A stretch of 64,000 bases of DNA from Lachnospiraceae bacterium (GCA_016288005.1 JAEEXY010000008.1:1-64000), one strand, 5' to 3'. Positions 34,279 through 42,962 are shown, counted from the stretch's first letter. Made by a program: numbers and translations. Notes: generated by a model not told the origin, from the letters alone.

Positions 34279-35552
34279 TATACCTTCCCTCCCGTGATCA
34301 TCGATAATATCCTGTCGTCCTCATAGAAACGGCACGAAGTGTAGGTTCTGAGCTTATTGGAATTGGTGATGATCGGCACGCTGTGCACGAGCGGGTTGTC
34401 GCAGTACATCAGCGGGCAGATATAGCTGATAGTAAGGCCTGCCCCGGCTGCCATCCTCTCCTCTTCGGTCCCGCGTATCGCTTTGATAACGCCGGGCGCG
34501 GAGGTGAGCACCGTCGGGATGACGGGCTTTTTCCTGCCGTTTTTCTTAAGTGCCGCACAGATCTTATTGATCCAGTCGAGCAGCTCATCCTTCGACAGAT
34601 GAGGACATCCGATAAAGCACATCTTCGGCTTTGCGTCGGGATTCTTCCAGATGACCGGATAGTTGTTCCTGACTCTTGCCAGCTCCGCGTCATCGATAAC
34701 ATAGGTTTTCGCGTCGGGCTCGATGATGCTCTCGCCGAGCTCAACGGCCTCGGGAGTCAATCCGTCGATATGGTATAATCCGACGGCGCCGTTCGATGCG
34801 GTGGCCGCGCCGAAATTCTTAAGATACGCGCATACTTTCGGAGTGAGCTCATGTCCGAGATATTCCGAAAGTCCGTAAACGTACGGAACATCCTCCATGA
34901 CCTTCATTCCGATGGCCGAGCCGAGCAGCTGCGCGGAAGGCAGCGTCGAGGTCTTGAGCATGATCTTCCATTTTGCGCGCCTGCCCTCGTCGGTGAGCAG
35001 TCCGAATTTCGGAACGCATCCGAGTATCGAGCCGAACAGTTCGATGATGCCGGAATTGCGGTTGCATCTCGCGCCCAATACGGAGTTTGCGTAAACTACC
35101 GCGGATGACTCCGCCCAGCTCAAAACATCGCCCTTTTTCGGCTTATTTCCCTGCTCGTCGAAATAGCACGCGCATGAAAAACCGTCGGTGCTGAGCAATC
35201 CAAGCTTCTCGAGCTGTTCCTCGTATCTGTCCTGCATCGAATACATGAACTGCTTGAATACCAGGTCCCTTATCGGTCCCGAAGGCACATTCTTATCGAG
35301 GGGTCTCGGGTCCATCGTAAATTTCTGTTTTGAAGCAACGCCTGCCTCGATAAGCTGATCCATCAGCTTATATACGGGATGGATGACCTTGAGTCCGAAG
35401 CTGGTCACGAGATGTCCGTACTCTCCGGTAACGGGCGTCATCTCTTCCGCTCCGAACAGCTCGCCGTAACGAACGAGCGTCTGCATAACCTTGGCATAGG
35501 TCTCACCCTGCTTGCCGTCATATATATCCTGCTGTTCCTGTGTCAGTCTCAT
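34278..35552 (-). CDS. Aconitase X catalytic (large) subunit
   Basis: 424-residue DUF521-type hydro-lyase. Family blocks seen: GFSCACYFDEQGNKPKKGD, then LSWAESSAVVYANSVLGAR with a following Cys-Asn pair, and CFIGCPHLS near residue 326. Cysteines at these places are candidate iron-sulphur or active-site residues. Separate large and small chains are typical of one AcnX class. It lies 13 bases after the flavoenzyme gene. Dehydratase chemistry is a family-level inference; the natural substrate is not known. Confidence 0.87.
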   Translation of the reverse strand: MRLTQEQQDIYDGKQGETYAKVMQTLVRYGELFGAEEMTPVTGEYGHLVTSFGLKVIHPVYKLMDQLIEAGVASKQKFTMDPRPLDKNVPSGPIRDLVFKQFMYSMQDRYEEQLEKLGLLSTDGFSCACYFDEQGNKPKKGDVLSWAESSAVVYANSVLGARCNRNSGIIELFGSILGCVPKFGLLTDEGRRAKWKIMLKTSTLPSAQLLGSAIGMKVMEDVPYVYGLSEYLGHELTPKVCAYLKNFGAATASNGAVGLYHIDGLTPEAVELGESIIEPDAKTYVIDDAELARVRNNYPVIWKNPDAKPKMCFIGCPHLSKDELLDWINKICAALKKNGRKKPVIPTVLTSAPGVIKAIRGTEEERMAAGAGLTISYICPLMYCDNPLVHSVPIITNSNKLRTYTSCRFYEDDRILSMITGGKV

Positions 35553-35565
35553 TTTATGCCCTCCG

Positions 35566-37617
35566 TCAGATCTTCATCGCCGTTTCATAGGCATTCCAGA
35601 TAACACTGCGCAGATTGCCTATCTGTCTGCAGTCGCCGACGAGATGTACGCCTCCCTTTTCGGGCGCAATGGGATTGGGGATATAGCCTACCGAGCTGAT
35701 GACCGAATCGCATTCGATCGTAATGTCACCGTTCTTTGTCTTGCATACCACAGAGCCGTCGCGGACTTCCTTGACCGCGGTCTCGAGGTAGACCGGCGTC
35801 TTATGCAGCGCGAACCACTCGCGCAGATAAGAACTGTTGGCCAGACAGACGCCTGTCTGCGATACCAGATCGTCCTTCATCTCGATGATGACCGGATGCT
35901 TGCCCTGAAGAGCCAGCTCGTACGCGATCTCACAGCCCGTAAGGCCTCCGCCGATCACAGCTACCCTGTCTCCGACGGGCTTGCCGTTTAAGAACTCGCA
36001 GGCTTCGACCGTCTTGTCGAAGCCGGGCACATTGCGGAAGAATCTGGGCTTTGAGCCTGTAGCCACGATAACCTCATCCGCGCCGGTCTCTTCGACGGAG
36101 GTGATCTCGGTATTGTATCTGATCTCAATGCCAAGCTTGTTCATCTCCCTGCGGTACCAGTCGAGCAGATCTCTTAACTTCCCCTTATAGCTCTCGGCGC
36201 TGGCAGCGATGAATGTACCGCCGAGCTTATCCGACTTCTCATAGATTACGGGGTTATGGCCGCGCAGCTTCAACACTCTGGCCGCCTCCATGCCGCCTAT
36301 GCCGCCGCCGATGATCGCAACCGTTTTGGGCGCCGCGGTCTTTTTGATGTAATGCTTGTTCCACTGCATCGTCTCCGCATTGACCGCGCATCTGGCGAGC
36401 GCGAGGCTGTCGGAGAGTGCCTGATCGTTGGGAACTCCCTTGTAATGGCACATATTGAAGCATCCGTTATGACAAAGTATGCAGGGCCTGATATCCTCTT
36501 CCCTGTCGTTGATGAGCTTGGTGATCCACTCCTGATCCGCGAGGAAATTGCGCGCGAATCCGGCACCGTCGAGGCGTCCGGCTTTGATCGATTCGGCCGC
36601 CGCCGCGGGATCGAGTCGTCCGGCGCATACCACGGGGATATCGACGAACTGCCTGATATGCTCCACATCGGCCAGGTTGCAGTTCTCGGGCATGTAGATC
36701 GGAGGATGCGCCCAGTACCATGCGTCGTAGGTACCGTTGTCGCAGTTTAGCATGTCGTAGCCGGCATCCTGCAGGAATCTCGCGGCCTTCTCGGACTCTG
36801 CCATGTCACGGCCTACTTCGGTGTATTCCTCACCGGGCAGCGCGCCTTCCCTGAAGCCCTTTGTTTTTGAAACAACACTGTATCGTAAGGATACGGGGAA
36901 ATCCTTTCCGCATTCCTTTTTAATGGCTTTTACTATATCCGCAGCGAAACGGTAACGGTTCTCGAGCGATCCGCCGTATTCGTCGGTTCTCTTATTCACA
37001 TAGGGGAGCGTGAACTGGTCGAGCAGATATCCCTCATGCACCGCATGGACCTCCACTCCGTCTACGCCCGCGTCCTTGCAGAGCTTCGCCGACTTAGCAA
37101 ATGCGTCGACAAACTCCTGTATCTCCTCCTTTGTCATCTCCCTCGAAGGAACCTTGTCCGACCAGCGGTTCGGCGAAGCGCTCGCCGAAGCAGTGATCTT
37201 GTCCAGATTCATAAAAGGCTTTGAAACCGCGCGCAGCACCGGATTGGTGTACAGGGTCTCCATCATCGATGAGATCGTAAATGAACGACCGAAGCCCGCA
37301 GTCAGCTGAATGAACAGTTTCGCGCCGGTCTTATGAAACTCGGGCATCCACTTTGCCAGATCACGATACATCTTTTTATTCTTATAGAGCCACTGCCCGA
37401 ACATGGGATTGTACACGGGCTGACAGCCGGGCAGCACCAGTCCGCAGTTATTCTTTGCGACCTCCATGATAAACTTCGCGCCGACCTTGTCGAAATGATT
37501 CTTCTCCATCCATCCGAACAGATCGGTCCCGCCCATCGAGGTCAGGACAAAACGGTTTTTGATCTCACAATTGCCGATCTTCCACGGCGTCATCAAAGGT
37601 TCCAGTTCTTTTCGCAT
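35566..37617 (-). CDS. Enoate-reductase/2,4-dienoyl-CoA reductase-type flavoenzyme
   Basis: 683-residue Old-Yellow-Enzyme family oxidoreductase with the three-cofactor layout. FMN TIM barrel at about 1-370, with EVHAVHEGYLLDQF near 189-202. A 4Fe-4S motif CILCHNGC at 379-386, with the last ligand probably Cys 410. A C-terminal FAD/NAD domain has dinucleotide folds at GGGIGG (437-442) and GGGLTG (556-561). It likely reduces an activated C=C bond with NADH. Distance between the third and fourth cluster cysteines is longer than usual. First gene of an operon with AcnX; GGAGG ten bases before the ATG. Confidence 0.92.
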   Translation of the reverse strand: MRKELEPLMTPWKIGNCEIKNRFVLTSMGGTDLFGWMEKNHFDKVGAKFIMEVAKNNCGLVLPGCQPVYNPMFGQWLYKNKKMYRDLAKWMPEFHKTGAKLFIQLTAGFGRSFTISSMMETLYTNPVLRAVSKPFMNLDKITASASASPNRWSDKVPSREMTKEEIQEFVDAFAKSAKLCKDAGVDGVEVHAVHEGYLLDQFTLPYVNKRTDEYGGSLENRYRFAADIVKAIKKECGKDFPVSLRYSVVSKTKGFREGALPGEEYTEVGRDMAESEKAARFLQDAGYDMLNCDNGTYDAWYWAHPPIYMPENCNLADVEHIRQFVDIPVVCAGRLDPAAAAESIKAGRLDGAGFARNFLADQEWITKLINDREEDIRPCILCHNGCFNMCHYKGVPNDQALSDSLALARCAVNAETMQWNKHYIKKTAAPKTVAIIGGGIGGMEAARVLKLRGHNPVIYEKSDKLGGTFIAASAESYKGKLRDLLDWYRREMNKLGIEIRYNTEITSVEETGADEVIVATGSKPRFFRNVPGFDKTVEACEFLNGKPVGDRVAVIGGGLTGCEIAYELALQGKHPVIIEMKDDLVSQTGVCLANSSYLREWFALHKTPVYLETAVKEVRDGSVVCKTKNGDITIECDSVISSVGYIPNPIAPEKGGVHLVGDCRQIGNLRSVIWNAYETAMKI

Positions 37618-37670
37618 ACCCTGTGATCCTCCAATTTTTTTGCAGGCATATTACACCTTCTCTACAGATA

Positions 37671-37699
37671 ATCGTACCTTTATCGGAGGTTTCCGTCAA
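37671..37699 (-). promoter_or_regulatory. sigma-A promoter of the flavoenzyme-AcnX operon
   Basis: TTGACG (37699-37694), 17 bases, TACGAT (37676-37671). It lies about 55 bases before the flavoenzyme ATG and just after the oadA terminator. Confidence 0.65.
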
Positions 37700-37727
37700 G
37701 GGATTATCGAAAAGAGAAAAAGACAAA

Positions 37728-37761
37728 AGGTGCCTGTCACCATTAATGGTGACAGGCACCT
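37728..37761. repeat. Perfect 34-base palindrome (GGTGCCTGTCACC hairpin), oadA terminator
   Basis: AGGTGCCTGTCACC, six bases ATTAAT, then the exact complement. On the minus strand it follows the oadA stop and is followed by TTTTGTCTTTTTC, so it can act as an intrinsic terminator. The same 13-base arm forms a hairpin inside purN (48715-48747), so it is a dispersed element. Confidence 0.85.
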
Positions 37762-37783
37762 ATCATAACCATTCGGCCGTCAA

Positions 37784-39196
37784 TTAAACGGGATAAGCCT
37801 TATTCTCTTTGTCGGCAGCGTTTACGTCAACGCCCTTCTGCTGAGCCTGACGATACTTGAAGAAATCGGTAGCTACCTGAGGGAACAGAGCGTAGGAAAG
37901 AACATCCTCGTCCTGCTGGATCCATTCCTTGCACTCCTCACGGAACTTATCGAGCTGAGGCGGGATAAGGTCTGCGGGACGGCAGGTGATGGGCTTTGTA
38001 TCGCCGATGCACTTCTTCTGTACTTCGGGATTGAAAGGCTTGATGGTCTGTCCGAACTCACCGGAAAGGATCTTCTTGGACTCCTTGGTAACCATCTTGT
38101 ATCTCTCGCCCTGGAGCACGTTAAGTACGGCCTGGGTACCAACGATCTGCGACGAAGGGGTAACCAGCGGGGGCTCACCGAAGTCCTTACGAACTCTCGG
38201 GATCTCCTCGAGCACTGCCTGGAACTTATCCTCGGCATGAGCTTCTTTAAGCTGTGATACGAGGTTCGAGAGCATACCGCCGGGAACCTGGTACATAAGG
38301 GTCTTGATGTTAACGCCCATAACCTTGGGATTAAGAAGTCCGCTCTTTAAGCACTCCTCGCGGTAGGGAGCGAAGTACTCGGCGATCTCGGAAAGGATGC
38401 CCTGATCGAGGCCGGTATCATAAGGAGTACCCTTGAAGGTCTCTACCATAACCTCTGTAGCGGGCTGTGAAGTACCCATAGCCAGAGGCGACATAGCGGT
38501 ATCGATAACATCGCAGCCTGCCTCTACGGCCTTCAGATAGGTCATCGAAGCAACACCCGAGGTGTAATGTGTATGAAGCTGGATAGGAAGCTTTGAACCT
38601 GCCTTAAGGGCGGTAACGAGCTTGGTAGCCTCGTAGGGAACGAGCAGACCTGCCATATCCTTGATACAGATGGAATCTGCGCCGAGCTCTTCGATCTGAC
38701 GCGCGGTCTTCTCCCAGTACTCAAGTGTGTAAGCATCGCCGAGTGTGTAGGAAAGAGCGATCTGAGCGTGTCCGCCTTCCTTCTTGGTAGCCTTAACGGC
38801 TGTCTCGAGGTTGCGCAGGTCGTTCAGGCAGTCGAAGATACGAACGATATCGATACCGTTTGCAACCGACTTCTGAGCGAAATACTCAACAACATCGTCA
38901 GCGTAGTGATTGTATCCTAAGATGTTCTGTCCGCGGAAGAGCATCTGAAGCTTTGTGTTCTTGAAACCGGCCTTAAGCTTTCTTAAACGGTCCCAGGGAT
39001 CCTCTTTAAGGAAACGAAGGCAGGCATCGAATGTAGCGCCGCCCCAGCACTCTACCGAGTGATATCCGACCTTATCCATCTTATCGATGATGGGAAGCAT
39101 AAGCTCGGTAGGCATTCTCGTAGCGATCAGAGACTGATGCGCATCACGAAGGATGGTCTCTGTAATGCCAACGGGCTTTTTAGTGATCTCAGCCAT
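37784..39196 (-). CDS. oadA: OadA-type biotin-dependent carboxyltransferase
   Basis: 470 residues; the carboxyltransferase domain of oxaloacetate decarboxylase alpha / transcarboxylase 5S / pyruvate carboxylase. ETILRDAHQSLIATR carries the metal-binding Asp near the start, and QLHTHYTSG the metal His pair. It ends without a biotin domain, which is on a separate gene. The ATG has GGAGG eight bases upstream; an in-frame TTG five codons before it is the GGAGG-proximal false start. It transfers CO2 between oxaloacetate (or pyruvate) and biotin. Last gene of the decarboxylase cluster, with its terminator behind. Confidence 0.92.
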   Translation of the reverse strand: MAEITKKPVGITETILRDAHQSLIATRMPTELMLPIIDKMDKVGYHSVECWGGATFDACLRFLKEDPWDRLRKLKAGFKNTKLQMLFRGQNILGYNHYADDVVEYFAQKSVANGIDIVRIFDCLNDLRNLETAVKATKKEGGHAQIALSYTLGDAYTLEYWEKTARQIEELGADSICIKDMAGLLVPYEATKLVTALKAGSKLPIQLHTHYTSGVASMTYLKAVEAGCDVIDTAMSPLAMGTSQPATEVMVETFKGTPYDTGLDQGILSEIAEYFAPYREECLKSGLLNPKVMGVNIKTLMYQVPGGMLSNLVSQLKEAHAEDKFQAVLEEIPRVRKDFGEPPLVTPSSQIVGTQAVLNVLQGERYKMVTKESKKILSGEFGQTIKPFNPEVQKKCIGDTKPITCRPADLIPPQLDKFREECKEWIQQDEDVLSYALFPQVATDFFKYRQAQQKGVDVNAADKENKAYPV

Positions 39197-39255
39197 TATT
39201 ATATCCTCCAAATAATTAATCTATTGTTATATGTCGCAGCTCTGACACCCGTCCC

Positions 39256-39290
39256 GAATTCGCAGACCGTCCGTGCTTCGCACGTCCGTC
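39256..39290. repeat. TTCGCAG-type intergenic repeat, copy D
   Basis: GAATTCGCAGACCGTCCGTGC with a CGTGC-TTC-GCACG hairpin resembles copy B. It is part of a 220-base non-coding gap between oadB and oadA rich in hairpins. Confidence 0.4.
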
Positions 39291-39400
39291 GCGCCTAGAG
39301 GCGCTCCTGTCTGCTTCATTCGCTCCGGTTGTCATCACTTCGTGTCCGTCTGCCTGCCTACATCGCTGCAAGCAAGCTTGCGCGATGCATGCAATGCATC
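39291..39400. other. Hairpin-rich gap between oadB and oadA
   Basis: Three stems are visible: GCGCCT-AG-AGGCGC at 39291-39304; CATCGC-T-GCAAG with its complement at 39361-39387; and GATGCAT-GCA-ATGCATC at 39384-39400. The last two share bases and exclude each other. No gene is seen between 39197 and 39419. Confidence 0.55.
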
Positions 39401-39419
39401 CGACACGAGCTGCGACTGT

Positions 39420-40565
39420 TTATACTCCAAATATCGCCATGAATACACCGGCCGCGACAGCGGTACCGATAACACCGGCTACGTTGGGTCCCATAGCATG
39501 CATGAGCAGGAAGTTCGTGGGATCGTACTCAGCACCGACCTTCTGTGAAACACGCGCCGCCATAGGTACGGCGGAAACGCCCGCGGAACCGATCAGAGGG
39601 TTGATCTTGCCGCCCGTGATCTTTGAAAGGAGCTTACCGAGCATAACGCCGCCGAAGGTACCGAATGCGAATGCTACAAGTCCGAGCGCAACGATCTTGA
39701 TGGTGGTCCAGTTAAGGAATGCCTCTGCGGATGTGGAAGCGCCTACGGAAGTACCGAGCAGGATAACTACGATGTACATAAGAGCATTGGTAGCGGTCTC
39801 AGCGAGCTGACGTGTAACGCCGCACTCACGGAAAAGGTTACCGAGCATCAGCATACCTACAAGGGGAGCTGTCGAAGGAAGGATCAGTACAACAACTACC
39901 GTGATGATGATCGGGAAGAGGATCTTCTCGAGCTTGGTTACGGGACGAAGCTGCTGCATCTTGATCTTGCGCTCTTTGTCTGTCGTGAAGAGCTTCATGA
40001 TCGGAGGCTGGATGATCGGGACGAGTGACATATAAGAATATGCCGCAACCGCGATGGGTCCCATGAGTTCCGTCTGTCCGAGCTTACCCGCAAGGAAGAT
40101 GGATGTGGGGCCGTCAGCGCCGCCGATGATGGAGATGGCCGCAGCTGCCTTATCGTTGAAGCCGAGAAGGATAGCTCCGAGGTATGCAAGGAAGATACCG
40201 AGCTGTGCCGCAGCGCCCATCAGGAAGCTGATAGGGTTGGCGATCAGGGGACCGAAGTCCGTCGACGCGCCTACTCCCAGGAAAATAAGTGAAGGCATGA
40301 TGCCCCACTCATCGAGTGTAAAGAAATATCTTAAAAGTCCGCCGCCGTTTCCGCCTTCTCCGAGTTCGTGCATGATATCCGGATACATGTTAACCAGAAG
40401 CATACCGAAGGAGATAGGAACGAGCAGGAGGGGTTCAAAGCCCTTTGCAATCGCCAGATACAGGAACACGAACGCTACAAGGATCATAAGGACATTTCCC
40501 CATGACAATGTGGCGAACGCAGTCTGTTTGGCCAGATTGCTGAGCGTTGTCAATACATAATCCAT
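39420..40565 (-). CDS. oadB: Sodium-pumping decarboxylase beta subunit
   Basis: Membrane subunit that decarboxylates carboxybiotin and pumps Na+ outward. 381 residues with about nine membrane segments. Family hallmarks: [34 protein letters not shown] and [17 protein letters not shown], which include the Asp and Ser residues of the ion path. It serves oxaloacetate, methylmalonyl-CoA and glutaconyl-CoA decarboxylases alike. AGGAGG precedes the ATG, with a perfect small hairpin just before that. Confidence 0.95.
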   Translation of the reverse strand: MDYVLTTLSNLAKQTAFATLSWGNVLMILVAFVFLYLAIAKGFEPLLLVPISFGMLLVNMYPDIMHELGEGGNGGGLLRYFFTLDEWGIMPSLIFLGVGASTDFGPLIANPISFLMGAAAQLGIFLAYLGAILLGFNDKAAAAISIIGGADGPTSIFLAGKLGQTELMGPIAVAAYSYMSLVPIIQPPIMKLFTTDKERKIKMQQLRPVTKLEKILFPIIITVVVVLILPSTAPLVGMLMLGNLFRECGVTRQLAETATNALMYIVVILLGTSVGASTSAEAFLNWTTIKIVALGLVAFAFGTFGGVMLGKLLSKITGGKINPLIGSAGVSAVPMAARVSQKVGAEYDPTNFLLMHAMGPNVAGVIGTAVAAGVFMAIFGV

Positions 40566-40586
40566 AGAATATTATTCCTCCTATTT

Positions 40587-40607
40587 AGATGCGGTTTTAC
40601 CGCATCT
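40587..40607 (-). other. Hairpin before the oadB ribosome site
   Basis: AGATGCGG-TTTTA-CCGCATCT, eight perfect pairs, lies 10 bases upstream of the oadB Shine-Dalgarno site. It could set the ratio of membrane to soluble subunits by shielding the message. Confidence 0.5.
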
Positions 40608-40665
40608 GATTCCTCGCCATACACGCCGCTAGCGTAGTAGGCTCATGAAGAAAGGTAAGGTCTTA

Positions 40666-41034
40666 TCAGTTAAGGGTTGCAAGGATATCGCCGGCTTCTA
40701 CCGCAGCACCAACGGATGTGTCGATGCTCGCGATGGTTCCGTCCTCAGTTGCAACGATCTCGTTCTCCATCTTCATGGCCTCGAGAATGATGATAGCCTG
40801 TCCCTTCTTAACGGCGTCGCCGACCTTAGCCTTGATGCCGAGGATCTTGCCGGGCATGGGAGCCGCAACCTTGATGGCGCCCTTTCTGCCTGCAGCTGCC
40901 TTGGGAGCGGGTGCTGCCTTGGGTGCGGGAGCTGCCTTGGGAGCTGCTGCCGCAACGGGTGCGGATGCTGCGCCGCTCTCTTCTACAGATACTTCATAAA
41001 CATTGCCGTTAACAGTGATCGTATAATTTTTCAT
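40666..41034 (-). CDS. Biotin carboxyl carrier subunit
   Basis: 122 residues from the ATG with GGAGG eight bases upstream; the longer frame to 41127 overlaps oadG and is rejected. N-terminal strand region MKNYTITVNGNVYEVSVEE, an Ala/Pro/Lys-rich flexible linker at about 24-50, and a biotinyl domain with EAMKMENEI whose lysine 88 is the biotin site. It shuttles CO2 from the carboxyltransferases to the beta subunit. Equivalent to MmdC/GcdC. Confidence 0.94.
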   Translation of the reverse strand: MKNYTITVNGNVYEVSVEESGAASAPVAAAAPKAAPAPKAAPAPKAAAGRKGAIKVAAPMPGKILGIKAKVGDAVKKGQAIIILEAMKMENEIVATEDGTIASIDTSVGAAVEAGDILATLN

Positions 41035-41053
41035 TTTGATTTCCTCCGATAAT

Positions 41054-41413
41054 TTATCTTCTGCGTCTGATGCTTCGTACCACCAGACCGTCAGCAGGCA
41101 CATATCCGTCTCCTGCTTCTGCTTCAAATGCGTAAATGGCTGCCGTGATCACAGCAACAAGCTCCTCGTCGTCCGAAAGATCCTCGACCGGTTCTTCGAC
41201 AACTGCGGGCTTGGGTGCCTCGACCGTCTTGGGCGCCGATTTCTTGTTGGCGATCGCCTGGAAGATCTTTCCCTGAATGGCGATCACGATGGAAATAAAG
41301 GCTAAGGCTATGAAAACTATGCCGATTCCCATTACGGTATTAAGTCCGGCTCTGGCCATTGTTTCACCGAGGCTTTCGCCAGCGGTAAGATATGCCAAAT
41401 TAGTCAATATCAT
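41054..41413 (-). CDS. oadG: OadG-type gamma subunit of the decarboxylase
   Basis: 119-residue bitopic protein. One membrane helix at about 24-46 (TVMGIGIVFIALAFISIVIAIQG), an acidic Pro-rich middle and a C-terminal EELVAVITAAIYAFEAE segment ending SIRRRR. This matches OadG/MmdD subunits, which hold the carboxyltransferase and beta subunits together. It lies 18 bases after the mmdA-like gene. Confidence 0.87.
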   Translation of the reverse strand: MILTNLAYLTAGESLGETMARAGLNTVMGIGIVFIALAFISIVIAIQGKIFQAIANKKSAPKTVEAPKPAVVEEPVEDLSDDEELVAVITAAIYAFEAEAGDGYVPADGLVVRSIRRRR

Positions 41414-41431
41414 AATATTTCCGTCCTCTCA

Positions 41432-42793
41432 TCAATAGAGCATCTCGAATGCATAAACAAGGTTCTTGCGTGCCGAAGCGGCGTCGATGATGGAATCGAC
41501 ATAGCCGCGCTTGGCAGCCATCTCTGCGCCCTGTGCATCGGCAACGGCCTTTGCGTCGGTACCTGTGATCTGTGCCTCAAGCTCAGCCTCCATGGGACCG
41601 ATCTTGGCGGTATCGAGAGCAAATACCATGTCAGCGCCGAGTGCCTTTGAGTTCATGATCGTGTATGCCGAACCGATAGCCTTGCCCGTGATAAGGTTAA
41701 CCTTTGCGATATCGGCGTTGGCAAATGCCGCTGCAAGCTTTGCGAGAGGAAGCGCAAGTCTTCTCTCCTGGCAGATACATGAACCGAAGCCGGATACATT
41801 GGTAAGGGTAAGTACGGGGATATCGAAGGAATCACAGAAGTAAACAAAATTCAGTGCCTTTCTCACACCCTCAACGGTAAGCGCGTTTCCGAAAGTCTCA
41901 ACAGCCTTGCCGTTGTCATCGAGAACAGCCGCGCGGTTCGCGATCGCGCCTACGGTTACGCCGTCAAGCTTGATGAAACCGATGACCATCTCTTTTGCGA
42001 AGCCCTGCTTGATCTCAAAGAAGAAATTGTCGTCGGAAATAACCGAAAGAGCCTTTGCGCCGTCGTCGATAACAGCGGCGAGCTCGGGAGTCTCACGGTT
42101 AAGATCGTCTGTCGTGTCTGCCTCGGGAGCAGCCTCGTCAAGGTTGCCGGGGATCAGGGAAACGAGCTGACGTACGGAATTGAGAACCTCTTCCTCGGTC
42201 TTGCAGGTAACGTCTACAGCGCCGTTCTGCGCCTTGAACTCTGCCGAAGCGGTGTCACACTTGTCAACGTTGTTGTTCTTAACGGCGTTGGGTGTGTTGA
42301 TGAAGAGCTTGCCTTCCTCGGAAGCGAATACGAAATCGCACATGGAGGCAGAAACGGAAAGCCCGCCGCCGCAGGTTCCGAGTACAACCGCGATCTGAGG
42401 GATGATGCCTGCTGCCTCAGCCTGCTTAGCCATGATCGCGCCGAGACCCTCGAGGGCGTCTGTTGCCTCCTCAAGTCTTAAGCCTGCGCAGTCATAAAGT
42501 CCGATGACGGGAGCACCTACCTTAAGCGCAAGGTCATAGATATTTACGATCTTCTTTGCATGCATCTCACCGATCGTGCCGTTCATTACCGAAGCGTCCT
42601 GGGCAAAAACGTATACAGGGCAGTCATTGATCGTGCCGTAGCCTGTTATAACGCCGTCTGAGGGAGCTTCCTTTGTCTGTAGATTAAAATCGGTGTTTCT
42701 CTTTGTAACGAGCTTGCCGATCTCTACAAAACTGTTGTCGTCGAGCAGAGTACATAATCTGTCTCTCGCTGACAGTTTGCTGGAATTACTCAT
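41432..42793 (-). CDS. MmdA/PccB-type acyl-CoA carboxyltransferase
   Basis: 453-residue crotonase-fold carboxyltransferase, shorter than the usual 510 of MmdA and PccB. The N-terminal half has SARDRLCTLLDDNSFVEIG and ASVMNGTIGEMHAKKI; acyl-CoA loop GTCGGGLSVSASMCDFVF; C-terminal half has VSGFGSCICQERR and ITGKAIGSAYTIM. It should move CO2 between an acyl-CoA (methylmalonyl, malonyl or similar) and biotin. No biotin carboxylase gene is nearby, so the cluster is a decarboxylase or transcarboxylase rather than a carboxylase. GGAGG six bases before the ATG. Confidence 0.88.
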   Translation of the reverse strand: MSNSSKLSARDRLCTLLDDNSFVEIGKLVTKRNTDFNLQTKEAPSDGVITGYGTINDCPVYVFAQDASVMNGTIGEMHAKKIVNIYDLALKVGAPVIGLYDCAGLRLEEATDALEGLGAIMAKQAEAAGIIPQIAVVLGTCGGGLSVSASMCDFVFASEEGKLFINTPNAVKNNNVDKCDTASAEFKAQNGAVDVTCKTEEEVLNSVRQLVSLIPGNLDEAAPEADTTDDLNRETPELAAVIDDGAKALSVISDDNFFFEIKQGFAKEMVIGFIKLDGVTVGAIANRAAVLDDNGKAVETFGNALTVEGVRKALNFVYFCDSFDIPVLTLTNVSGFGSCICQERRLALPLAKLAAAFANADIAKVNLITGKAIGSAYTIMNSKALGADMVFALDTAKIGPMEAELEAQITGTDAKAVADAQGAEMAAKRGYVDSIIDAASARKNLVYAFEMLY

Positions 42794-42817
42794 TGTCTAC
42801 CTCCGTTTTATATATTT

Positions 42818-42850
42818 GTTTACGCAAAAATACGTGAATTCCGCGTAAAC
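42818..42850. promoter_or_regulatory. Inverted repeat in the mmdA-like gene leader
   Basis: GTTTACGC / GCGTAAAC, eight paired bases separated by 17, between the promoter and ribosome site of the decarboxylase operon. Could be an operator or an RNA hairpin. Confidence 0.45.
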
Positions 42851-42868
42851 CAAAATTCACCAAATAGC

Positions 42869-42897
42869 ATTATACTAACAGGGCAAACAAAAAGCAA
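42869..42897 (-). promoter_or_regulatory. sigma-A promoter of the decarboxylase operon
   Basis: TTGCTT (42897-42892), 17 bases, perfect TATAAT (42874-42869). The -35 lies within the purL terminator stem, an economical overlap. Confidence 0.6.
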
Positions 42898-42935
42898 CAA
42901 AAGAATTCCCGCAGAAACTCATTTTGTTGCTTTTT
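42889..42935 (-). terminator. purL (purine operon) terminator
   Basis: AAAAAGCAACAAAA and TTTTGTTGCTTTTT pair around a 19-base loop, about 27 bases after the purL stop, followed by T-rich sequence on the minus strand. The same stem also has A/T runs on both sides, so it could work in both directions. Confidence 0.8.
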
Positions 42936-42962
42936 TATAGCTTTACTTTCCTTTTTTCGCTT

